DNA from: Anaerolineae bacterium
GTDB lineage: Bacteria > Chloroflexota > Anaerolineae > JAFGEY01
Direction of reading: 5' to 3'
Assembly (NCBI GenBank): GCA_016929205.1
Contig: JAFGJF010000676.1
Span: 1 to 6,627 of the forward strand
Length of the DNA: 6,627 nt
Part shown: piece by piece, positions 1-5,278 of the stretch
Position numbering within the stretch: the stretch's first letter is position 1
Layout: each line of letters begins with the position of its first letter
Made by a program: the position numbers and the translations under genes
The notes under the pieces: model-generated
The model's input: the letters and a program-made list of their open reading frames with translations, nothing else
What the model was told of the DNA's origin: nothing
The model's database searches: none

Positions 1-39
1 AGACCCTCCATCCGCCGCTTGAGCAGGAACTTCAGGCAT
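1..39 (-). CDS. tadC: Start of a probable TadC-type pilus platform protein (3' part beyond the window)
   Basis: Only 13 codons are visible, beginning MPEVPAQAADGGS. The ATG at 39-37 is chosen because a strong Shine-Dalgarno AAGGAGGG (46-53) lies 6 nt upstream, and because it starts 21 nt after the tadB stop, as expected in a tightly packed operon. A second ATG at 11-9, in another frame, has no comparable ribosome binding site but cannot be excluded. The TadC identity is inferred from position alone: in Tad loci the gene after tadB is nearly always tadC, the second T2SSF-domain inner-membrane protein. The visible residues are hydrophilic and carry no diagnostic motif. Confidence 0.5.
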   Translation of the reverse strand, partial: MPEVPAQAADGGS

Positions 40-45
40 ATTTAG

Positions 46-53
46 CCCTCCTT
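46..53 (-). promoter_or_regulatory. Shine-Dalgarno site for the tadC start
   Basis: On the minus strand this reads AAGGAGGG, a near-perfect anti-16S match, 6 nt before the ATG at 39-37. It is the main evidence that a gene starts there. Confidence 0.75.
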
Positions 54-60
54 ACACATC

Positions 61-1035
61 CTAGACCTCGATCTGGACGATCTTCATCATGACAAAAAAG
101 CCGCTGGCGATCATGATCACCGCCACGCCCAACATAATCCATCCGCAGACCATGGTGAACATGCGTCCCATATACTCTTTGTTCATCGCAAAGAGGATCA
201 GCGACAGTGCGATCGGCAAGCCTGAAATGACGTATCCCGTCAACATACCTTGCGCGGTCAGCGCCGTGATCTCGCCCTTGATACGAACGCGCTCGCGGAT
301 GGTAAAGCTGATGATGTCCAATATTTCGGCGAGGTTGCCACCTACCTCGTGCTGGACGTTGATCGCCGTGATCATCAGATCCAGGTCATCACTCGGAACC
401 CGCTTTAGCATATGGTTCAGCGCATCTTCCAGCGCAACACCCAGACCGATCTCCAGTGTCACCCGGCCAAACTCTTCCGCGATTGGAGCAGGCATATCCC
501 TGGCTACTGCTTCCATGGCCTGGAGCATGCTGTAGCCGGAGCGCAAACCATTGACCAGCAAGTTAATCGCCGGGTCGAGCTGGTTGTTAAACTGCTTCAG
601 GCGCTGCTTGCTCATCATGCTGACGATGATTCGAGGCACAAAAAAGCCCGCCACAACGCCGACCAGAAACAAGAAATTGCGAAACATCAAAAAGGCCAAC
701 GCCCCAACCAGGATCGGGCTGACGATCGACAAAATCATATACTCGCCGACCGTCAACTTGACGCTCGCCTGCGCCAGCCGTTCGGCGATTCTTATGCCAA
801 AGGTGCGCTTTTCAACTGCCTTGCTCAAACCGTCGGTCAGCTTGGAAAGCCGTTTTGCCTCTTGATCGATATCCTTGACTTCTTTGGTCGACCTGGTTCC
901 TTCTCCCGCGATATAGCTGTCCAGGCGTTTTTCAAGCTGAGCATCTTCTCTTCCGCCGCCGCCGGTCAATGCCAGGATCAGCATCACGACAGCCAACACG
1001 CCTATGCCAATGAGAACATATACCAAGGGATTCAT
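61..1035 (-). CDS. tadB: TadB, type II secretion system F-domain platform protein of the Flp/Tad pilus
   Basis: This 324-aa integral membrane protein should form, with TadC, the inner-membrane platform on which CpaF acts to assemble Flp pilin. Hydrophobic segments are visible at about residues 3-24, 99-118, 120-139, 266-284 and 293-318. The cytoplasmic T2SSF domain spans about 150-260 and includes LDPAINLLVNGLRSGYSMLQA (about 153-173) and VQHEVGGNLAEILD (about 227-240), both characteristic of TadB; the glycine pair GG at 232-233 is typical of the family. A charged stretch (about 29-90) separates the first membrane segment from the rest. Length and layout are normal for TadB. The ATG at 1035-1033 gives an N-terminal membrane anchor straight away (MNPLVYVLIGIG). 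It has a GGAG motif about 9 nt upstream, a slightly long spacing. The gene begins 48 nt after cpaF, which indicates co-transcription. TadC is the only serious alternative, but the long N-terminal region before the T2SSF domain favours TadB. Confidence 0.92.
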   Translation of the reverse strand: MNPLVYVLIGIGVLAVVMLILALTGGGGREDAQLEKRLDSYIAGEGTRSTKEVKDIDQEAKRLSKLTDGLSKAVEKRTFGIRIAERLAQASVKLTVGEYMILSIVSPILVGALAFLMFRNFLFLVGVVAGFFVPRIIVSMMSKQRLKQFNNQLDPAINLLVNGLRSGYSMLQAMEAVARDMPAPIAEEFGRVTLEIGLGVALEDALNHMLKRVPSDDLDLMITAINVQHEVGGNLAEILDIISFTIRERVRIKGEITALTAQGMLTGYVISGLPIALSLILFAMNKEYMGRMFTMVCGWIMLGVAVIMIASGFFVMMKIVQIEV

Positions 1036-1083
1036 CTTGACTCTCTCCGCATCTCTACCCGGGTCCCATCCTTTGGATCATCC

Positions 1084-2469
1084 CTAGTAGCGGAACCGTT
1101 CGGCCACACCAAAAATGTTGGGCGGCAGGCGAATGCCGGCATCCTCGATGTCTTCCATAAACCTGGGCCGGATGCCCGTTGGCTTGAGCCGCCCCACGAC
1201 TTTGCCGGACTCAAAACCGGTCTGTTCGAATTGAAAGATGTCCTGCATCACCACCACGTCACCTTCCATACCTTGCACTTCGGTGACGGCGATCACCTTA
1301 CGCGTTCCGTCGCGCATGCGCGCTTGCTGCACGATCACTTGCACGGCCGACGCGATCTGTTCACGAATCGCCCGCACCGGCAGATCCATACCGGCCATCA
1401 AACACATCGTCTCCAAACGTGCGATCGTATCACGCGGCGAGTTGGCGTGCGCCGTCGTCAGCGACCCATCGTGACCGGTGTTCATCGCCTGCAACATGTC
1501 CAGCGCTTCTCCACCACGACACTCTCCGACCACAATACGGTCAGGGCGCATACGCAAGCAGTTGATCACCAGGTCGCGGATCGTGACTTCGCCTTTGCCT
1601 TCAATGTTGGGCGGGCGCGACTCAAGCGTGACCACGTGATCCTGCACCAATTGGAGTTCGGCCGCGTTCTCGACGGTGACGATGCGCTCGTCGTCGGGAA
1701 TAAAACCGGACAGAATGTTGAGCAGCGTGGTCTTGCCCGAACCGGTTCCCCCTGAAACGACGATATTCATTCGCGCGATAACGCAGGCACGCAAGAACTC
1801 GACCGCCTCTGGAGTAATCGAATTATACTCGATCAGGTTGTCCATTGTCAACGGCGTCTTGGAGAATTTACGGATGGTCAACGTGGGGCCATTGATCGCC
1901 AAAGGCGGGATAATGGCGTTCACACGGGATCCATCGGGCAAGCGCGCATCCACGTATGGCTGGCTCTCGTCAATGCGACGGCCCAACGGCGCAACGATGC
2001 GGTCGATAATTCGCAAAGCGTGATCGTCTGTCTCAAAGATCGCGTTTGTTTTTTGCAGCTTGCCGTTGCGCTCAACATAGATCTGTTTAGCGCCGTTGAC
2101 CATGATTTCTGTAACCGAGTCATCAGCCAACAGCGGTTCAATGGGGCCATAGCCCAAGATCTCGGCAACAATGTTCTCAAACAAACGCTGCCGTTCGGCA
2201 CGGCTGAGAATAATATTCTCTTCGGCCAGGATCTGATCAAACAACTCTTCGATCGTCGCCCGCACTTCGTCGGTTTGCGACATATCCATTTGAGGATCGA
2301 TCTCGGCAATCAACCTGTTTTGCACGCGGCCCTTGATGTCCGAATATGCATCGCGCGCGGGCGAACCGGCCTGCCGGCGAACGCGAAGCTCGCGCATCTT
2401 TGACGTCGAAGACGTCGATCCCGACGCAGCAGGCTGCTGGCTGCGCTCAATCCGCTTTAACAAAGACAT
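1084..2469 (-). CDS. cpaF: CpaF/TadA, secretion ATPase of the Flp/Tad pilus
   Basis: This 461-aa cytoplasmic hexameric ATPase of the type II/IV secretion (VirB11/PulE) superfamily powers pilus assembly through TadB/TadC. All family motifs are present: Walker [10 protein letters not shown] (240-248, Lys246), an Asp-box-like [13 protein letters not shown] (262-274, Glu267), Walker [10 protein letters not shown] (311-319, Glu316) and the His box [15 protein letters not shown] (330-344, His333 and His341). The N-terminal domain contains [20 protein letters not shown] (104-123) and [19 protein letters not shown] (172-190), both typical of CpaF. An ATG in frame exists at 2532, but the ATG at 2469-2467 is preferred: it has AAGGAG (2476-2481) at 6 nt spacing and gives [10 protein letters not shown], an ordinary CpaF N-terminus, whereas the upstream extension shows no conserved features. 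The first 40 residues are Ser/Arg-rich and probably disordered. The gene lies 84 nt after the cpaE-like gene and 48 nt before tadB. Confidence 0.97.
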   Translation of the reverse strand: MSLLKRIERSQQPAASGSTSSTSKMRELRVRRQAGSPARDAYSDIKGRVQNRLIAEIDPQMDMSQTDEVRATIEELFDQILAEENIILSRAERQRLFENIVAEILGYGPIEPLLADDSVTEIMVNGAKQIYVERNGKLQKTNAIFETDDHALRIIDRIVAPLGRRIDESQPYVDARLPDGSRVNAIIPPLAINGPTLTIRKFSKTPLTMDNLIEYNSITPEAVEFLRACVIARMNIVVSGGTGSGKTTLLNILSGFIPDDERIVTVENAAELQLVQDHVVTLESRPPNIEGKGEVTIRDLVINCLRMRPDRIVVGECRGGEALDMLQAMNTGHDGSLTTAHANSPRDTIARLETMCLMAGMDLPVRAIREQIASAVQVIVQQARMRDGTRKVIAVTEVQGMEGDVVVMQDIFQFEQTGFESGKVVGRLKPTGIRPRFMEDIEDAGIRLPPNIFGVAERFRY

Positions 2470-2475
2470 ACTTGA

Positions 2476-2481
2476 CTCCTT
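2476..2481 (-). promoter_or_regulatory. Shine-Dalgarno site deciding the cpaF start
   Basis: AAGGAG on the minus strand, 6 nt before the ATG at 2469-2467. It supports that start over the upstream in-frame ATG at 2532-2530. Confidence 0.8.
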
Positions 2482-2553
2482 GGGGCGGTTCGGACGTTTG
2501 CATTCGAAAGCCAATCGTCCCTGGACCGCCACCCCCCACTATGTGGTGACCTG

Positions 2554-3813
2554 CTAGAACAACCGTCCCGAAAGCCGACCAGGCACCTGTTCTTCTTGCT
2601 CTGTCTCCTCTTTTTCAAACTCTTGCAGCACCGCAGCGCCAAATGCCTCCGTCTGCAGATACAAAGGAGAGCGCTTGTCTATACTGGGAAAGATCATGTA
2701 CGGCACACCCTGGTTTACCGACTGCATCACAATTCGACCGTCGTAGGGAATCTGGGCAAAGACGCTCTTTTTGAGATTGTTCTCCATCAGCTTGGCGGTG
2801 ACGCCGCTTCCTGCCGAATTGGCCTTGTTCAAAATGAGCAAAAACTTTTCCGTCGAGTATTCCAGGGCTTCCATGAGGTCAAAAAACAAGCTGATATCCT
2901 TGACAGATGGCACGTCGGGCGCGCCCACCAGAACGACGCGGTCGGCGCGGTCAAATATCGACAGTTCCATATCCTGCAGCGTCGACCCCATATCGACGAT
3001 CACATAATCATATATCTGGACAAGGGCGTCGATGATCAGCCGCACGTGCTCGGTGGTCACCAACTCGGCCTCTTCGGGTTTGGGCGGCGCTTTGAGCACA
3101 TGGAGTCCGGACGGATCGTGCCTGATCATCGCACTCTCGATCAGATCAACATCCAGATCTTCGGCGTGGCTCGCCAGGTCCGCGATGCTGCGATTGTCGC
3201 GCAAATACAACGAGATACCGACATCGCCAAATTGCATGCTGCAATCGACGACGACGACCTTGGCCTCGCTTTCGTGCTGCAGAATCGACACGGCCAGGTT
3301 GATCGCGATCGTCGTACAGCCCACGCCGCCTTTGGGGCTGTACACGGCAATCATTTTGCCCAGATCCGCAGGCCGTGCCGGACCTCTTTCTTGAGCGGCC
3401 ATTTGTGCGGCGGGAATGGCACGCAGATGAGCGGTCATCTGGTAGACCCGACGGATCGACGACACCAGGTCGTCGCTACTAAAGGGCTTGGTCAAAAAGT
3501 CGCTGGCCCCGGCCATCATCGAGCGCCGCAAATAGTCTGCCTCGCTCTGCACGGACATCATGATGATCTGCACAAAAGGCACCTGCTGCCGGATCGCCGA
3601 GCTGGCCGAGATGCCATCCAGTTCGGGCATATTGATGTCCATCAAGACCACGTGCGGCTGGTACTGCGCAGACAGCTCGATGGCCTCCTGCCCATTTGAC
3701 GCCGTACTGACCACCTCGATATCCGTCTCAAAGTATAAAAGCTTTTTCAGGTTTTCGCGAGTTTCCGGTATATCGTCAACGATCAGTACGCGGATAGTCT
3801 GCTCAGAACTCAT
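2554..3813 (-). CDS. cpaE: Receiver domain fused to CpaE/TadZ MinD-like ATPase
   Basis: The 419-aa protein has two domains. Residues 6-125 form a CheY-like receiver with the full phosphorylation set: acidic pair Asp13/Asp14, phosphoacceptor Asp59 in VVLMDINMPELDG, Ser87 and Lys109 (FLTKPF). Residues 153-395 form a SIMIBI/MinD-type ATPase of the CpaE/TadZ family: a deviant P-loop SPKGGVGCTT (159-168) that keeps the signature Lys161 but has Cys166 where most ParA/MinD proteins have the P-loop Lys, a switch region VVVVDCSMQFGDVG (186-199), and Walker B YVIVDMG (270-276). About 30 residues link the domains, and the last 20 residues are Glu-rich. In Tad systems this protein is thought to localise the machinery; the receiver suggests phosphorylation input, which is an inference since no kinase gene is in view. 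The ATG has GAGGG (3821-3825) 7 nt upstream. The gene follows cpaB by 105 nt and precedes cpaF. Confidence 0.92.
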   Translation of the reverse strand: MSSEQTIRVLIVDDIPETRENLKKLLYFETDIEVVSTASNGQEAIELSAQYQPHVVLMDINMPELDGISASSAIRQQVPFVQIIMMSVQSEADYLRRSMMAGASDFLTKPFSSDDLVSSIRRVYQMTAHLRAIPAAQMAAQERGPARPADLGKMIAVYSPKGGVGCTTIAINLAVSILQHESEAKVVVVDCSMQFGDVGISLYLRDNRSIADLASHAEDLDVDLIESAMIRHDPSGLHVLKAPPKPEEAELVTTEHVRLIIDALVQIYDYVIVDMGSTLQDMELSIFDRADRVVLVGAPDVPSVKDISLFFDLMEALEYSTEKFLLILNKANSAGSGVTAKLMENNLKKSVFAQIPYDGRIVMQSVNQGVPYMIFPSIDKRSPLYLQTEAFGAAVLQEFEKEETEQEEQVPGRLSGRLF

Positions 3814-3829
3814 TGATGATCCCTCGTTT

Positions 3830-3852
3830 ATTCAAGTCGATTGACTTGGAAT
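3830..3852 (-). other. Small hairpin in the leader of the receiver-CpaE gene
   Basis: The arms ATTCAAGTC (3830-3838) and GACTTGGAAT (3843-3852) pair with a 4-nt loop and one bulged base; the inner 6 bp (CAAGTC/GACTTG, 3833-3848) are perfect. The hairpin lies 4 nt upstream of the GAGGG ribosome binding site, within the 105-nt gap after cpaB. It has no following T-run, so it is not an intrinsic terminator. It could be an operator half-site pair, a translation-modulating hairpin, or chance. A TAAAAT hexamer just upstream on the minus strand has no credible -35, so I do not call a promoter. Confidence 0.4.
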
Positions 3853-3918
3853 CGAATTTTAGCATCCAGACCTGCGCTTGCCCTCTCTCTAAACCACTTT
3901 GGCGGCCATTTCACCGGC

Positions 3919-4971
3919 CTATTCCGGCGGCGGCACCTGATACTCGAGCGCCGTATCGATCAAAGAGTATTTGAACTCGTTCTCCGGCGAATGCGGCAGC
4001 CTGGGCGGAATCGAGATCCCAAACCGGTCGATCATATACTGCAGGGTGACGGCCTCGGGATTATAGAGGTCCGTATCGACGGCCGATCGCATCACCATAT
4101 CGATCGACGCGTTGCTCTCGCGAAGCCATTTTAACACCAGCGCGTCCTGCGGGCTGACCGCCAGCGAGATCAGCCTGATATCGGTCAAGGCCACGGCAAT
4201 GTTCTCCGCTACAGGAGCAGCTTCTTCGCCGCCGGTTGTCTCTTCCAGAATCTGGGGAGTTGGCGTCGGTCCGGTGACCGGCACCTCCAGGTCCTGGCCC
4301 TCTTGCCACAATCCCACGTTGAGCACCAGTGCCTTTTGAACCGTATACTGGGTCACCAGGCGCGGGATCTGGTCGCCGGTCGGCTGGCAGCCGGCCAGGC
4401 AATCCTCGCCGCCAGACAACGCTATGGGCAGCTTGATCTGGGAATCCTCATCGACTTCGACCATGGACAAGGATACCAGCACGTCGACGCTGTCGCCGGG
4501 GCGCAAGGCATTGCCCGCCGCCGACATGGCCGTGATCGGCACGGCAATCAAAACCTTGCCTTTCGGTACGGCCAGGGACAATTCCGACCCTTCGCCCTGG
4601 AATACGGACTTGACCTTTTCCTTGCTGATCGGCCGCCACACCTGAATCTCAGCACGCGCAACCATGCCATTGACCTCGTCAAGCGTGTAAATCGGATCCG
4701 CCGGCAGATCATTCACCGGCCATTCACGAATCTCGATGGCATCCAAAGGAATGCGCATGCCACGAGGAATCGTCTGCAACGCGACGACTACGCGCTCCTT
4801 GGCCTCGGGGGTCGGCGTGATCACCTGCCCTCCTTCGTCGACGATCGGACCGGGCTGCTCTTGACCTCCGCCCCCCAGCCCGCCGCTTAACAACAAAAGC
4901 GCGCCCACACCAATGCCCAATACCACAATTAGAACGATGAATATGATCAGGAACGTGCGCCGTCGATTCAT
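3919..4971 (-). CDS. cpaB: CpaB/RcpC, SAF-domain Flp pilus assembly protein
   Basis: This 350-aa protein starts with a basic MNRRR followed by one membrane helix (about residues 7-29), then a Gly/Pro-rich linker (30-57). The bulk should therefore lie outside the cytoplasmic membrane. A SAF domain covers about 60-125 (VVVALQTIPRGMRIPLDAI, EVNGMVARAEIQVWRPI). The RcpC/CpaB domain follows at about 130-300 (AVPKGKVLIAVPITAMSAAG, LRPGDSVDVLVSLSM, ISLAVSPQDALVLKWL). In diderms CpaB works with the secretin; in a monoderm it may act in the wall or on pilus stability. Two insertions stand out: Cys191/Cys195 in an apparent loop, possibly a disulfide, and a Pro/Thr/Glu-rich stretch (about 228-256) inside the RcpC region. 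A C-terminal tail of about 50 residues follows the recognisable domain. The ATG at 4971-4969 has GGGAGGA (4977-4983) 5 nt upstream and its own promoter at 5028-5057. It appears to be the first gene of the cpaB-cpaE-cpaF-tadB-tadC unit. Confidence 0.9.
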   Translation of the reverse strand: MNRRRTFLIIFIVLIVVLGIGVGALLLLSGGLGGGGQEQPGPIVDEGGQVITPTPEAKERVVVALQTIPRGMRIPLDAIEIREWPVNDLPADPIYTLDEVNGMVARAEIQVWRPISKEKVKSVFQGEGSELSLAVPKGKVLIAVPITAMSAAGNALRPGDSVDVLVSLSMVEVDEDSQIKLPIALSGGEDCLAGCQPTGDQIPRLVTQYTVQKALVLNVGLWQEGQDLEVPVTGPTPTPQILEETTGGEEAAPVAENIAVALTDIRLISLAVSPQDALVLKWLRESNASIDMVMRSAVDTDLYNPEAVTLQYMIDRFGISIPPRLPHSPENEFKYSLIDTALEYQVPPPE

Positions 4972-4976
4972 TGGTA

Positions 4977-4995
4977 TCCTCCCAGACGTCCTCCC
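4977..4995 (-). promoter_or_regulatory. Duplicated Shine-Dalgarno motif upstream of cpaB
   Basis: On the minus strand GGGAGGA occurs twice, at 4989-4995 and 4977-4983, separated by 5 nt. The proximal copy is correctly spaced for the cpaB ATG (5 nt). The distal copy has no start codon of its own at a workable distance, so it may be a standby ribosome site or a chance duplication. Confidence 0.6.
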
Positions 4996-5027
4996 AAAAC
5001 GAAGAGCAGAGTATATGTATCTTCTTT

Positions 5028-5057
5028 ATAATATACCACTTTGGGGGAAATTGTCAA
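5028..5057 (-). promoter_or_regulatory. Sigma70-type promoter for the cpaB operon
   Basis: On the minus strand there is a perfect -35 TTGACA (5052-5057). It is followed by TATATT (5030-5035, 16-nt spacer) or the overlapping TATTAT (5028-5033, 18-nt spacer), each matching TATAAT at five of six positions. Transcription would start near 5020, giving a leader of about 50 nt before the cpaB ATG. It lies downstream of the VWA-gene terminator, which fits a new transcription unit. No start site was measured. Confidence 0.7.
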
Positions 5058-5084
5058 GGGGCGCACCTCATTTTATGTAGACGT

Positions 5085-5213
5085 AATCTCGGGGCAACAC
5101 GATCAAGCAGGGGCAGGTCTTGTGCCCGCCCAGTAGGGACAGGTCTTGTGCCTGTCCAATAGAGCAGCCCCCGTGCCCGCCCCGCTCGCACTCACCCTGC
5201 CTGCCCCGAGATT
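5085..5213. repeat. 129-bp element bounded by perfect 12-bp inverted repeats (MITE-like or REP-like)
   Basis: AATCTCGGGGCA (5085-5096) and TGCCCCGAGATT (5202-5213) are exact reverse complements. Neither arm extends by another base pair on either side. The interior holds three tandem palindromic units (5111-5182) and no reading frame of note. Terminal inverted repeats around a short non-coding interior resemble a miniature transposable element, but I found no matching target-site duplication in the flanks (gtagacgt on the left, gaaaaaag on the right). It sits between the VWA-gene terminator and the cpaB promoter. Alternatives are a long-range cruciform or RNA stem, or a member of a dispersed palindromic family. 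Confidence 0.55.
5111..5182. repeat. Three tandem ~26-bp palindromic units
   Basis: Unit 1 has arms GGGCAGG (5111-5117) and CCCGCCC (5125-5131) with one mismatch. Unit 2 has perfect arms GGACAGG (5137-5143) and CCTGTCC (5151-5157). Both share the same 7-nt loop TCTTGTG. Unit 3 (5162-5182) is degenerate, with its loop region changed and one base shorter, but it ends in the same GTGCCCGCCC as unit 1. The period is 26 bp, then 25 bp. Arms covary between units 1 and 2 at one position (T5155 pairs with A5139, where unit 1 has G and C), which suggests that the fold is or was kept. Confidence 0.7.
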
Positions 5214-5214
5214 G

Positions 5215-5248
5215 AAAAAAGTAGGGACAAGTTGTCACTCATCCCTAC
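5215..5248 (-). terminator. Rho-independent terminator of the VWA gene
   Basis: On the minus strand GTAGGGATGAGT (5248-5237) pairs with ACTTGTCCCTAC (5232-5221) around a GACA tetraloop. The stem is 12 bp with two G-U wobbles and is followed at once by six T (5220-5215). It lies about 30 nt after the VWA stop codon. This is a textbook intrinsic terminator and separates the VWA gene from cpaB. Confidence 0.85.
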
Positions 5249-5278
5249 CTGTCAGCCATATCAGGTTGTCGGTCGCAC

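Noticed and set aside
412..1755. Long plus-strand open frame opposite tadB and cpaF
   Set aside because: It runs antisense to two strongly conserved genes, its translation is His/Gln/Arg-rich with no domain, and it spans the gap between them. It is a shadow frame in GC-rich sequence.
2470..2532. Longer N-terminus for CpaF starting at ATG 2532
   Set aside because: The extra 21 residues look unlike CpaF, and the internal ATG at 2469 has a well-placed AAGGAG.
2596..3699. Long plus-strand open frame opposite the receiver-CpaE gene
   Set aside because: The minus-strand frame has complete receiver and MinD-type motifs; the plus-strand translation has biased composition and no recognisable domain.
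3814..3918. Separate promoter for the receiver-CpaE gene
   Set aside because: A TAAAAT hexamer is present on the minus strand but no -35-like hexamer lies at 16-18 nt, so read-through from the cpaB promoter is the simpler explanation.
5111..5182. Tandem repeats as a CRISPR array
   Set aside because: The units are directly adjacent with only 4-5 nt between palindromes, there are no unique spacers, the third unit is degenerate, and no cas gene is present.
5085..5213. Complete insertion sequence
   Set aside because: It is only 129 bp with no transposase frame and no detectable target-site duplication, so at most it is a non-autonomous element.
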